Shown: in pieces, positions 10,779 through 25,700 of the stretch
How positions within the stretch are numbered: the stretch's first letter is position 1
Layout of the letters: each line of letters begins with the position of its first letter
NCBI RefSeq assembly: GCF_040954835.1
Contig: NC_090698.1
Location: 41,159,501-41,223,500 of the forward strand
Direction of reading: 5' to 3'
Source: Lepisosteus oculatus
Taxonomy: Eukaryota; Chordata; Actinopteri; Semionotiformes; Lepisosteidae
Length of the DNA: 64,000 bases
Position numbers and translations under genes: made by a program
The notes under the pieces: model-generated
Told to the model about the DNA's origin: nothing
Database searches by the model: none
What the model saw: the letters and a program-made list of their open reading frames with translations, nothing else

Positions 10779-13700
10779 GTACAGTACGTGTTCTTCAATT
10801 ATACTTTTGATATTACTGTAAATGTAAAACTTAACCGGATGCCTAAATTGCTTTTTGTACTAAATGTAAAATAGTGTTACTTTTTTAAAACCTGGTACAG
10901 ATGTATTTTATTTCCTATTTAATACCTTTGGAGAAGAATACTATAATATTGATTATTTGTGTCTTTTTGGAGTTGATGTTTGTAGGATCTTATATTCTAA
11001 CTGTTCTAACTGTTCTGTTCTTTTTATGCAATGGGTAGTTGTCATTTTATTAATCAAAATTTTGTCATGTGCTAACATGAGTACTTTTTTCTGTCTCCGT
11101 TGTTTAGAACGCTGGCATCAACTCATTTCGAACCTACATCTGCAAGAATGGCTTTCCCCTGCTTTGATGAGCCACATTTTAAGGCCAACTACTCCATTAA
11201 AATAAGAAGGGATGATTCACACATCGCGCTGTCTAATATGCCTATTGTATGTACAGCCAATGAATAATGAATATACTAGATATTAAAAACTATTGCATCA
11301 AGCATAAAAAAATCTCTAAATGATTGTTATAATCATAATTGTACCACAGTCATATAATTTGAATTAAATAGGCTCTTTAAGAAGGAGAGAACTTGGAATA
11401 TTAAACATTTTTGCCATTAGACCCACTTGTTGCTTCTGAGATTTCTTTAGACTATGTTGAAATGTTTTACCATACTGAAAGCAGCATGTCTTTCAGTAGA
11501 ACATTTGACATGCTGTGGTTTTAGAAGCACTATCAAATAAAAATATGAATGAGACTTGTCTGTGTTCGAATGAAATCTTATTTAGTGCCCGGTACAGTAC
11601 AGTGAGCCTGAGAATGAATTAATGTTTATGTTTTGCTAGGAACGGACAGTTGTTTTGGAAGGTGGACTCTTTGAGGACCACTTTGAAGTGAGTGTCAGGA
11701 TGAGCACTTACCTGGTGGCCTTTGTTGTGTGTGACTTCAAGTCTGTGAGTGGAAGAACCTCCTCTGGAATTGAGGTAAACTTTTTATCAAATGCTTCTCC
11801 CTGTATTTAGGCTCTAAACTTTCAGTAATTATAGTTTTGCTGACAGATTCAGTTGAAAATGTAAATGCTTTTTGGTGCCACATACTTATATTTTTCAATA
11901 CAATGATCACAGTTCCAAACAATTGTAACTTCCTTGTGGTATTTCTATATTCCTCTATATTCTATATTTCCTCTAGTATTTCTATTTTCACAGAGAGTAA
12001 GTAAGTATAGATATTTAGACCTTTGTGAAAGGTCATTCCCTGGCTTGTGACTTCAGTTTTGTACGGTGTACTTGGAAGATGGTCATAGGATGCACAGACT
12101 CAGACAGGTCTGTAGGAATGAAGTATTTTGGAGTAATGACTGTTATTCTATGAACAGATAAGCTGTATATTCCTTAATTTGATCATTAAAGAAATACCCT
12201 CTTCCAATAGGATTTATGATGCTTTAGAACATCTCAGAATCTATGATGCATTTCTAAAGCAGGTCAATATTTTCTTTTCAGAATAACAGTATACTAATGT
12301 AATACAAATACAGTATTGTTGAGTGGGCTTCCCAGCTGTGTTGCTTGATGCCAGGCTGGCCAACCTTTAAAATGTTGATTTCCGAGATTGTGGCATTTGG
12401 GAAGAGCTAAAGCTCCTTCTTCCAAATAGTTCTTATTTTCATTTGTTAGAACATATGGTCCATGCCAAGGGTACCTATATTTCTGTTATCTCAGCACTTA
12501 TTTTTACTAATATGCCACTGAAGTAATACATACTAATAAATACTTGCAATTTTATAATTCTGTAGCCAGCAGCTATATCACCCTGCAACTCACAACTGGC
12601 AACCCACTGAAACTACGCAGGTGTGAGCCTGGTCAGTACCTGGATGGGTGACCTCCTGGGAAAACTAAGGTTGTTGCTGGAGGCAGTACAGATGTTAGTG
12701 GGACCAGTAGACGGCAGTCACCATGTGGTCTGTGTGGGTCCTAATGCCCCAGTATAGTGACAGGGACGCTATACTGTAAAAAGGTGCCGTCCTTCGAATG
12801 AGACGTAAAACTGAGGTCCTGACTCTCTGTTCATTACAAATCCCAGGGTGTTTCTCAAAAAGAGTAGGTGTGTAACTCTAGTGTCCCAGCCAAATTTCCC
12901 TTTGGCCTTTATCAATCATGGCCTCCTAGTAATTCCCTCTATGAATTGGTTTCATCACTCTCTGCTCATCCCCACTGATAGCTGGTGTGGTGAGCGTACT
13001 GGTGCACTATGGCTGCTGTTGCATTATCCAGGAGCTGCACATTGGTGGTGGTGGAGGGGAGTCCCCATTATCGATAAAGAGTTTTGAGTGGAGTGTCCAG
13101 AAATGAGCTAGAGCAGTGGTTCTCAAACGTTTTGGACCAAGTACCACCCCTAATCCAACCAAAGCATCCAAGTACCACCTACAAGTCATCTTCTCATAGG
13201 AACCCCAGAAATTCTCAATGACCAACATGAGCGCGCGTGCACACACACTCACACATACATATAATAAATATTATAATAATAAACTTTATTTGATATAGCG
13301 CCTTTAAAGGTGGCTTCTCAAAGTGTTTTACAGAAAAAAAAAACATTATCAACAACTAATAAAAAAGCACCATTTCAGTGAGAGGGGTGAGCATGTTTAG
13401 TTGAGCAAAGCAGATGTGAATTAATTTTTCGAGCCTTGATACAATTCATAACCGAGTCTAACAGATATATTAAATCGTCAGGCATTTTCTTGACGGCAAA
13501 GGTCTCGCGGTGGATGTTGTAATGCGTACATTAATTTCTGGAGCAACCTCTCTAATTCGTGCAACTACACTGTTATGTCGGCTTGTCATCGCTCTAGCAC
13601 CGTCTGTACAAACTCAGACGCATTTTATCCAGTCGAGGCCATTCTCTTCGATAAATTCATTCAGAAGCTGAAATATGTGCTCTCCTGTAGTTCCTGTTGG

Positions 13701-16700
13701 TAGCGGTTTACAGAGTAGAAAGTCTTCATGGGACATGCCCTCAAACTCATATCTAACAAACGAGCAAATTGGCCAAATCTACTACAGACTCATCTAATTG
13801 CAGTGAAAAACATCTGTTCATCTTAACGCGCTCTATCACTGTACTTTTGATATAATCCTTCATTTCAATAATTCTATGAATGACTGTGTCTTTCAAGGGG
13901 AGGGGGGCAGCAGGTCGAGCTGTTTAGCAGCTTTTTCTCTACACATAATACATGTCAGGTCTTTTGCCAACAGTAAATAAGGTTCTTCAAAAATAGTGTA
14001 GCTTACCTGCTTTAGCAATACGCAAGCTTGCATTTTTCTGCGTTTCCGTTTTTATTTCCGTATTTATTTAAAGTTTTTATTTCATGCGCATGGGAGCGAA
14101 ACACAGAGATGCTCGGTGTATTTTTCTCAAATTAGAACAGTTCTTAAATATTTTTCTGTTATCACGCTTTCCTGTGCTCACAAGATGACCTGCGTTCGTA
14201 GCACGCATTCCTGTGTTTACAACGTTGGCATTGTTCCAAAATCACGCACATTCTCCTTTCTCCCTATTTGCTGGAGATACAGTAGCTTTTTTTAAATACA
14301 ATTGGTCACTTGCATCCGTAGAACGTATTCCCATAGAGTGGTATAGAATTACAGAGTATCTCTTGTGTCCACCGAAGTATTAGCGCGCACTGTATCGTAG
14401 TACGTAGGCTGCGTATTCGACACGTATTAAAATACAAAATATGAAAACCCGTCCCGATTTTTCAGCGCACACGACACAGTTCCAGGGTCATTTGGCGTAC
14501 CACTTGGCGGCACTCCACATACCACTGCCGGTACGCGTACCACAGTTTGAGAACCACTGAGCTAGAGTATATAAGTGTAAGGATTTTTTTTCTTGTTCCT
14601 TCAGGTTTCCATTTTTGCTGTCCCAGACAAATGGGCCCAAACCCATTATGCCCTTGAAGCTGCTGTGAAACTCCTGGAGTTCTATGAACAGTATTTTAAC
14701 ATCTACTATCCACTGCCAAAGCAGGGTAAACATAACTGTGCGGGTTGAGGAAGGCTTTGATTTTCTTTGATTTAATTCAACATCTGTATGCTGCTGTGTT
14801 TTTAAGCTGTTCATCATAAATCATTGTTAGCTTTCACAAAACACTGTGAAATAGTGAAAATCATCAGTAATAACAAAAATAGTTCGAGTTCATGTGGACA
14901 GTTTCTGCCCATGTTGAATAAGATTTTCTATACATGGTTAGTACAATTGTTTCTTCTAGAGCATAGGGTGTTTTAAACATCAGTGATCTTTGTGTTATCA
15001 TTCCAGCTGAACTCTCATTTGCATATTGGAGTCAGCAGTGAGATCAATCAAGATTTATGTGGCCTTTGATTAAAGATTAGATTATTTTTGTAAACTGTAC
15101 TTGCTTCTCTGTCCTCTCCTGTTTTAGATTTGATTGCTATCCCTGACTTCCAGTCAGGAGCCATGGAGAACTGGGGTCTGACCACATACAGGGAAACTGC
15201 TTTGCTGTTTGATCCTGAGACCTCATCTGCCTCAGATAAGCTTTGGGTCACCATGGTGATAGGACATGAACTGGCTCATCAGGTAGGTGTTGCGTTTTAT
15301 TGATGTAGACCTACAGATAGAGGTGAGACTAAAAAAACCTTTTATCTCTAACTTGACATCAGATTTGTTTATTGCAGTCATTTTAGTACTTTTAAACCAG
15401 AGCCAGAGATTTGTTTTTAATTCAAATGATGACATTTAACATATGTTTGGCTTTAGGACCTTCTGTCTAAAGAGTTAAGATTTGTTTTTGTACTTGTTCT
15501 AATGGCAAAGTTAAAAACCTGCTCTAAGTTCTTCAGTAAGTACAGATATTTGGATACAAAAGTATTAAAAGGGGAACTGCAGTGCTATTTTTATATTTGG
15601 GGGGTTAGAAAGAATCTGCATTTCAACCCACAATGAAAGAAACATGTACACGGTAACTTGTAAAACCTCCAATTTACATCACATAATAGACAAAATTTCC
15701 CGGTATGTCCAGCACTATATTCTGCGATGATGGATGAGGCAATCAAACTTCCAATGAGTTGAAGTGGCCCTATTACATTGTAAACAAGCAGTCTTGTGAA
15801 TACATCTCCTTTAATCCAATAGAAATATTACTCTCGGGTTTGAGACGGTTTTGCCAATAAATACAGTACCTGCTAACTCTGCACGCTGTTCACATTGGAG
15901 CATTTCTGTAGTGAAACGTCTTCTGCACAACCTTACTTCTTTGCACTTATATTCACATAACATCAGTGAATTACAGTGAATAGTGAGCAGGAAGGGCTGC
16001 TTCACATTACAACTTTGTCCATGGCAAAACCAGCAGTTTGTGTCAACATGGCGACCACAAGGTACTTGTTCACTACTTTGTGTTCACTTGGGAAATTGTT
16101 TCTGCTACTGAGACAGATCTGAAAAATTTAGATTGTATTTCCCTTTTAAATCCCTTGTAGAGAACTCAGAAAGACCCCTAGAGGGAGCTAAAGGTCAAAA
16201 GAAAAATGTATCCCTTTAGTTGTTAGTTAATCTAATCTACTGTGCTACCATCCAAGAAAGCTACAGATTTAGTTTAGTCAGAGTGGTCATGTTTTTGCTG
16301 GTTTGTCCTTTTGTTACCAAAAAGTACAAAATTGAAATGGTGTTCTACTGTTACATTTGCAAACTAAGCACCAAGCCATACAGTTTTCTGGAAAAGATTA
16401 CATTGGGAAGATGGATAATTTTAATTCCAATAAACTAACCCCTAACATGGGAGGGCTGTTAAGAAAATCACAGCTCTTAGCTAAGTGAAAGTAAATGTTG
16501 TCAACAAATATAGTGTTTATAGCTGTATATGATTTTACTCCTCGGCTTAGAGAGAACTGCTTGTGATTTCACTTTTTTCTCTTCCCAGTGGTTTGGCAAC
16601 CTTGTAACAATGGAGTGGTGGAATGATATCTGGCTGAATGAGGGATTTGCCAGATACATGGAATTTGTTTCAGTAGATGCCACGTACCCTGAGCTGAAAG

Positions 16701-19700
16701 TGGTGCGTTGCATTTCTAGTAACCTGTAGATTTTGTTTAGGATAATGATGAAACAGAATGCATCATTATTCCATATTTCAAACATCACATCTATCCATTT
16801 TTTAAGCACTACTTCCCATTCAGGGTTGCTGGGGAGCCGGGTACACAATGGATGTGGGCACACACCCAGACATGCATACACTCACACAGGGCCAGCTCTC
16901 CCAGAAGTCAATTAACATACCAGTATGTCTTTGAACTATGGGAGGAAACCCACATGCAAACAGGGAGAATATGCAAACTCCATGCAGATATCATCCCAGG
17001 GCCCCAGCACTGCAAGGTCCTAATGCTAATCATTGGGCCACTGCGCTGTTTCAAATATCAAATAAAAGTTAGAATTAATTACAATAAATAACTTTGTTGC
17101 AATTCAGTGCGTGGTGAAGTGAATTGTTTGTCGTGTTTCAAAAATTATGTGAAATATTGAAATATTTTAATTCTCATTGGTAGTAGTTAAAATTGTTTTA
17201 GAAGACCTTTTGAAAATGGATTTTTAGAACTCCAGGATCCTCACTGAATGTATTATTATATCTATTTCTCTGCAGGAGGATTACTTATTGGACACTTGCT
17301 TTGCAGCAATTGGCAGGGATTCCCTGAACTCCTCACGGCCCATATCCAGCGCTGCTGAGAACCCCACTCAGATAAAAGAGATGTTTGACACTGTCTCCTA
17401 TGACAAGGTACCATTTGTTTTATTATAATAATCATAATCATAATCATAATAATAATTGCTTACACTTATATAGCGCTTTTCTGGACACTCCACTCAAAGC
17501 GCTTAACACGTAACCAATGTGCAGCATCCACCTGGAAGATGTGACAGCTGCCATAGTGCACCAGAACACTCACCACACATCAGCTATCAGTGGGGAGGAG
17601 AGCAGAGTAATGAAGCCAATTCATTGATTTTTTTTATTCAGGAAAAAAAACCTTTATTCAGGTTTTGCTTTATTCAGGAAAGGAATGAAGTGTTAACTTT
17701 CTGAAAGCTTCCATCAGATATTTCTTCATTAAATTTTTAAACATTATACTAATGTGTGTATTTACCAGTTCTCCAGACTTAAGATCATTAGAAGGCTAGG
17801 ATTGAATGAAGTCCATTCAGCCTGTCTTCTTAGTCGGTTTAGCTTGCAAATAGTCTAGTGATCTCAGAAGCCATCTATTCTTTTTAAAGGGGTTGTCTTC
17901 TATCGTTGTAAAAATGACAGTTTCCTTTTTGTTGTAACATGTAGGCAAGAGAATGTGTTGTATTTTGAGATGTTATTTGTTATAGGTTTGTTGGTGGTGT
18001 GTAAGAAGGGCTTTTTTAACTCTGTCTCTTCTGGATACAGTTGTTCAGGCTTGTTGTAAATACGTCTATTCTGTATTTAGATAGACGCAAACATCTATTT
18101 GCAAATTTACTGTTATACTCTGAAACCAATGTTTGCTTCACATCATGTCATGGTTAGCATGGTATTTTACGTTCTCTTTTATAAATGTTGTAACACTGAT
18201 CCTGTGGTATTCCAAAAGTATGTTCTCTCCAGTCTACAGCAACAGCTTTTGTTTGTACTGTTTTCTGATCTTTAACCAATTGTTTATCCATGTAAGCACA
18301 GAAACTTGAATTCCTTAGCTATCCTTAGTGAAGGATTAGTCTTTCAGAAAGGTTTTGATAAATTACTGTTTGCAAGTCAAAATACATTGTCTTGTGCCTT
18401 ATCTTTTGCATGTGGTGCTTGTTTAAAGAAATCTAGTAAGTAGTTTAGGAACAATTTGCATTTTCTAAATATGTGCTGACTATCTCCTATTTAATGGTTT
18501 TCATTTAAATGCTCTGCTAATTTGGTTAAATTTTAATTAAAAGATATAATTGAGGTAAGGCTGATTTGGAAATCACTGTCTCTGTTTTATTCCCTTTAAG
18601 AAACATTAGGTACACCCCTCCTTTAAGAGCCAATTCAAACTTAATTTTTCATTTCTTCAAACAAAAAAGTATACAATAACTGCTTTTAATTTTTTTGTTT
18701 GTTTGAAACTTCAGGGAGCTTGTATCCTTCACATGTTGAGGAACTTTCTGACAGATGACGTTTTCCAGAGTGGAATTGTCCGTTATCTCAGGAAATTCAG
18801 CTACAAAAATGCCAAGAATGAAGATCTATGGAACAGTATTGCAAATGTATCGTTTCCTCTTTTGAGTGTTTGTACTAGAAAAACAATAGATAATCAATAA
18901 CAAGGCATTCACATGACTACAGCAGGTTTAAAAAAATATATTTACACATAATATCAGATAGCAAATAGCAGGGCAATATAAACTCCTTTAAAGAATGAAA
19001 TGTTATGATAAAATATGAAAAAAGTGGGTGTCATTCCTTATATACTGTATAATACATAAAGTAAACAAACTGTGATAGTGAAACAAAATAGTTTGTATAA
19101 GGTATCTAAAAAGGGACAATAAACTGTAAATTTTAGTCAGTATTTTATTTGAGATATTGTGGTTTGATTTATTAAATTTACTACATCAATAAAAATGAAT
19201 ATAGAAAACTAATGTCATTTTCAGTCTCATAGAGTACATTAAATCTTGCTTGTCATTTCAGACTTGCAGTGAGGAAGACTTTACTTCAGGAGAGTTTTGC
19301 TACAGCAGCAGTCAAGCTACAAAGAATGCAGTAAGTAAAATCTTAAATGGAAGGCATATGCTTTGTGAATTATTAATTAAAAAAATTGGGGATTGAAATT
19401 CTTAAATTATGAAGAACTGGAATATTGTATGCTGTTGATTGCTGCATGGTATTATTGGTCTGGAAATGTATGCAATTGGTTTCTGTGTGTTTTCCAAAGT
19501 ACCGATATGCTGGGGAGCACCTTGACTTGAAGGAAATGATGAACACATGGACTTTGCAGAAGGGAATTCCCCTGATTATTGTGAATCGCATAGGAAATGT
19601 GGTCACACTCAGACAGGAGAGGTTCTTAAAGACTGTTCTACCCTCTGATCCCTCATGGAATTCTGAGCAGCAGGGGTAAGAACAAACCTTAATCTTACAA

Positions 19701-22700
19701 GACAAGGTCGTCTGTACAGAATGTAGCGCTATTGCTGTGTTGAATTTCCCCTGTGCAGAGCAGCTAAAAACTGGTCAGTGTCTTTTGAATGCGTTTATCA
19801 CATTTTAACTTCTGAATACAGTTCAACATAGTGGGACATTATCTGAATGAGGTTAATACTTTTGCAAGGCTCTGTATATTTATAAGAGTTAGAGGAGAGG
19901 TGATGGAATACAAACAGGGTGGAAAGAGGGGCTTCAGAATACACTGAATATTAAATGCTAATTTCTAAAAGCAATTTAGCAAACTTGTTTTTGTGTTTTA
20001 AAAACCATTCCAGTTACTTGTGGCATGTTCCATTGACATACATGACAAGCAACTCCAGAAAAATTGGAAGATATTTGCTGGAAACAAAATCAGGTAATAG
20101 CACTTTTATATATACAGTAAAACATTAGACCATTTTAAAGGCTTACTTTTACAATACTCTAGTTGTCACATGCTTTTAGTTGTTTGCAGTGAAAGTCGTA
20201 AAATTGACAAAATTGCAATAAAGGTACCAATTTTGCTGGAAAAATGTATAACAGTTGCCATCAGCAATACTTTCCTTGTACCAATTTTATGTTATAGACC
20301 TATCCAATTTGTAATGGCCAAATTGATTTAAGCTTTGACATTATAGCAAGAGTTGCATACTGCAATGGGAAAATGAGGACTTGCAAACAAGCTCCGTTGA
20401 CTCACCCATCTGAAATAGCTTTTCCTCCTGTCATAGGCAATAAGCTCTGCAGTGCCCAACAGGAGAGTTAGTATTCCCTGGAGGAGCAGACATCTTTGGC
20501 TGTAGCGTCACTGCAACCCTGCAGATTGCAGAACGAACCCCAAACATTTTTAGTTTGCAACTACATATCACTTACTTTGTTTCCGTAGATACGGTTGAAA
20601 TGGAGGAAGAGGTGAGCTGGGTAAAGTTTAACACAGATATGAATGGATATTACATTGTGCACTATGAAGGGGATGGATGGGACTCCCTGATAAACCTGCT
20701 TAATAAGAACCACACTGCTGTGAGCTATAAGGACAGAGCTAACCTTATCCACAATGCATTTCAGCTTGTCAGGTAAGATATATACAGTGTAATGTACACT
20801 CACTGGTCCGAATCTGCCATAGTAAACCTCATCAGCTATAACAGTTGTGAGCAGCAGGAACAGCTTGAACGAGACCTGAGCACAGTTGGTGTTCCAACAT
20901 GATTTTCCATTTTGAATCCCAATTTGAATCTTGCAGAATAACCTGCAAGCGTATTAGTTATAGGTGGCACTGAACAGTTTTTTCCCCAAAAGCTATAGAT
21001 TGAAGGTGATTTCTGGAGGTCTGACTCCTGCTTCACAAGTTAGCCGTGCATTAGTTGCCACTGAGAGTCTATTCATTTGATGGAAGTTCCCTACTGTCAT
21101 TGATTTACTTATTGGTTTGATGAGACTGTTCTACTTTTTACAGGGTTTTCTCCTATTTTTCTTAATTATCTCTGTGTAAATGTCTTAATTGATCAAGAGA
21201 CATCCTGAAAAACATTTTCAGCCTAAAAAGGCAGTGCCCACCAATGACAAGAAAATGAACACCTATATGATGTAGAAAAAAATCTGAAAGTACTTTAAAA
21301 AAATGTAAATCAGGTAGTAGTGGTTAAATAACTACATATGTGCAGTTTAAAAGTAGTTACATCTTTGGGAAATGAAAAGCAAAAAGTGAGTCTTGTTTAA
21401 ATACTTCCCCACAGACTTGGTTTTTCTTTAGGTTTACAGTTTTTAAGACATTGTGTAAACATTTGCAGTTTTATCTCAAGATGTATTATTTTAACGTGAT
21501 GATGAATGAGAACATGCTTAAAACAATTCTGTACTGAATACTTTAGTATATTTTGTGTTTAACAAATTATTATCCAGTGCAGGGAGGCTGTCACTGAATC
21601 AAGCCCTTGATCTTACTCGCTATCTGAGCCATGAAACTCACAATGTCCCGCTGCTGCAAGGTCTTGGTTATTTAGAGGTCTTCTTCAGAATGATTGAAAG
21701 GAGGAACATCCCTGATGTCACTCAAAACCTTAAGGTATGCTTTAACATAATGTGCTAGCACTATTGCATCTTTGCTTAATTGCTATTACCTGCCTCTGTT
21801 TTGTTTTGAGACAGGTATAATGAAATGAGTCCATTATTGGTCTCATGGGTAAATGCATTTCAAGCTATTTTCATTTTCCTAAGGATGAGCTATGTCTCTT
21901 CATCCCTGCTAATATAATGTTTTAATAAAATCTGAATACTATTTACTTGCCTTAAAATTTGAAGAATTCTAGCATTTGATGCTTTAAAGACCAAAGCATT
22001 ACAATATGTGCTTTGGTAACCCTCGTGTCACTGTTTTATTTCTTTATTTGACTTTGAATTCAATCTGGCAATTTTGCCCCCTTGCAGTTTTTATTGCAAC
22101 ATCTGTGGATCTGTGAATGTTGTTATAGCTAAGGTTCAGTTTCCTTGTACAACACAAAATGCAGAAGGATTTTGTTCCTCTCTACTTTTATAGTAAAAAG
22201 TATACAATGTATACTACATTTTTTCAATAAATGTCTTTAAGCTTTACAGAACTTTACTGTATAAACAAGTAGTTCACGTTAAAATGCACTGCATCTAAAA
22301 CAACTAAAATTTTCCTTAAAAGGTTTCCTAATCTACTAATCAAAGATATTTAGATGCTTATATGAACAGTTCTTCTCTTGGTTTTCACCAAGGTTTTGCT
22401 GGTATTTAGAATCACATCTGAAAAAAACTTAAGAAAATAAATGGTGAAAGTCAGACAATTAGATATATCTAGATAGAAATATCAGCCACAAAGATACTCA
22501 GATCAGTTTAATATTTTTGTATTTGCTGGATCTTTTAGACCTTGTTCTGTTTTCATTAGCTTATCAGAGAACGTATTGGGAACATTTCAATCAATGAAAC
22601 AAACAGCAGTGTGGACCAATGTTTACTTGATAAATAGATCAAAGTTCACTTTCTTGCTCAAACAGCACATTACTACTTTAATACATGATTTGAAAAAGAA

Positions 22701-25700
22701 ATAATAACAGAAATTAGGCAACTTTCATTCACTTGCGTGATTTGTGGCTTTGGGTTGTGTAACAAAGCAGCTAGATGTAAACTGAAGGCCTGAACATTTT
22801 GTTTGGGTAGTGTTGGAATGAATCCTGTTCCTGCATTTCAATTAAAGTGACTGTCACTCTTGTACAGAATTATATCTTGCAGTATTTTAACCATGTGATC
22901 GACAAGCAAACATGGAGTGATGAAGGATCGGTGTCAGACAGGAGGCTTCGTTCAGCTGTCCTCGAACTGGCATGTGACCTTGGATATCCTCCATGTGTAA
23001 AAAAGGCAAATCACCTCTTCAGTGAATGGGTTGGATCTAACAGCACAATCAGGTTCTTGAACATCAACCCTCTTTTTAACTATGGAAGTTATTTTCTTAT
23101 AGCTACTTTGTATACCACTTCTTTCTAAAAAGTCTAATACCATGTGCACTGTAAGTTATAGAACGAATGAGATGTATTGTAGTCCTCTTAGTATCAGAAG
23201 TCTTCCTGGTGTTGTTGCACAAAATAGTAAATGCATATCGGCCACTTCTGAGAGTCTGTCCTCTTTTTAAATAAAAAGCAAAAAGCATTATTTTTTGGTT
23301 TTTATTGCTAAAGCTTTACAGTTTCTGCACCCTCTTTAGTTCCAATGGTTTGTGTTGAGTTTAGTGTATTTGAAGTTCAAGTAGGTATCTGCGTCAGCAT
23401 GCGTAGGCTACAAAAGAAAAGAAAAGAGAACCAATGTTTCAGCTGTGGAGCCTTCTTCAGGTGTCTCGCCTGTGTCACACCTGAAGAAGGCTCCAAAGCT
23501 GAAATGTTGTCTGTTTTCTTTTCGGCATAGAATAAACCTTTACTTGTTCCTTTAGTGTATTTTTGTCTTGACTGTTCTCAAAAAGCACACCATGCTACTA
23601 TTAAAAACTGAAATTTCATCAAAATCTTAGACATAAAATAGACTGAGTTTCACTACTTCCATTTATGCTAGCTTTTTAATGTTTTTAATGGTGCTCAGTA
23701 GCCATTTACTATTCCATATCTATTTATACTGGTAATTTAAAGAGGTTATATGAGATGATTAGTTACAGGAGGTGTTTTTTTGTTTTTACAGTTTACCCAC
23801 TGATGTGACTGAAACGGTTTATTCTGTTGGAGCTCAGAGACCAGAAGGATGGACCTACCTCCTAGACAAGTATCAAGTATCCTTATCAGGGACTGAGAAA
23901 GACAAAATTTTGGGTGCATTAGCAAGCAGTATGGATTCTGAGAAGCTATCAAGGTATATAAGAATTTCACAATATCTTATTAAATATTCTTTAGTTTTAT
24001 TCTTTGTTTAGTTTTGTTTAGTAAGCATAAATCAAGCAAAATGTATCTGCCTACCAATTAAAGTGAAATATGTGGTACAAGATTAATGAGAAGGAAAAAA
24101 AAATTACCTCCCATATATCCGAAGTGTATTCCGAGGCAAAATTAAGCCCTGCAACCTTGTTGAAATACTGTACAAAAAGTGATGGATGCTTTAAAGTAAT
24201 GCTTCCATATTGAGCTGCTCAGTTCCTAAATTGACCTACTCGTGTCACAGTTCCTTTTAATGCTGTTATTTTGGACTTTCCCCAATGTCAGTTCAGGAGG
24301 CTTTTTTTCATAACCATATTAACTATAAGAGCTGTTATTTTGACTCAATTAACCTTTGGTTTGGGAAAATATAGGTGATTACAGTATAGATTGCGTACAC
24401 ACTAACAGTGAATCTGGTTTCTTTGTAGATTGCTTGATCTGGGATTGGAAGGTGTTGTGATAAAGACACAAGACCTCTCCTCACTTATCTACAGAGTGAG
24501 CAGAAATCCTACCGGACACTTCATAGCTTGGAATTTTGTTAAGAAGCACTGGAATCAGTTGGTGGAAAAGTATGTATGATTATTACTTTTTTTATAATTC
24601 TTCACGAATCTTACTATGTCTGAGCCTAAATAAAGCTCATGAACATCTTTTAGTTAAGCACTTGGGGTGAGTTTGAAATCATGGAACATCCAAATTGTTT
24701 TAGATGTCTGTCTTACACCTTTTCCCCTGATACCATAACCACGGTACTTTCAGTTTTGAGGCAGTAACATAACTATGAGCAGGGCAGTGAGAGTTTGTGG
24801 GAATAGTGAATACTGTAAGTGGACCTCAGTCTTCCAACAATGTTCATAATAAAACTGATGTCATTTTCCTGTAAGACTTCTTCCTTATTACACCGATGCC
24901 AGAAAGGAGGAACATTTTATGATAAAGACCAATAGGACACTGGAAATTATATACTCTGTGCACCTGCCTTGTTTCCTGATTATAGGGACTGAGATGGGCA
25001 AGTTGTTAAGATTCAAAACTGCATCCTTTCTGCTTTTTTAGCATTCTGTTTTTTTAAACTTCATTTTAAAGTGTTTTGCAAAAGACACGTTGACTATCCT
25101 GCAGTTCCCAAAGGTCACATTTGACCCCTGAAAATATAATCACTTCCTGCTTGGTCAACAGGGACAGTGCTAGAAAATAGTCAACAAGAGATGACTTGAT
25201 GCCATAGTGCATTAGTTCTCAAACTTTTTGGACCAAGTACCACCCCTAATCCAACCAAAGCATCCAAGTACCACCTACAGGTCATCATCTCATAGGAACC
25301 CCAGAAATTCTCAATGACAAACATGAGCGTGTGTGCACTCACACTCACACATACATATAATAAATATTATAATAATAACACTTTAAAGGTGGCTTTGCAA
25401 AGTGTTTTACAGAAAAAAACAGTAACAACAACAAATAAAAATAATAAAAAAGCACCATTTCAGTGAGAGGGGTGAGCCTGTTTAGTCGAGCAAAGCAGAT
25501 GTGAATTAATTTTTCGAGCCTTGATACAATTCACAACAGATTTTAAATCGTCAGGCATTTTCTTGACCGCAAAAATCTCACAGTGGATTTTGCAATGCGT
25601 CCATTCTTTCTGCAGCAACCTCTCTAATTTGTGCAACTACACCGCTGTGTCAGCTTGTCATCGCTCTAGCACCGTCTATACAAACTCCGACACATTTTAT

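Noticed and set aside
12600-12720. 5S rRNA gene
   Set aside because: Only the internal control region resembles 5S rRNA, with many changes and a SINE body following; it is a 5S-derived SINE, not an rRNA gene.
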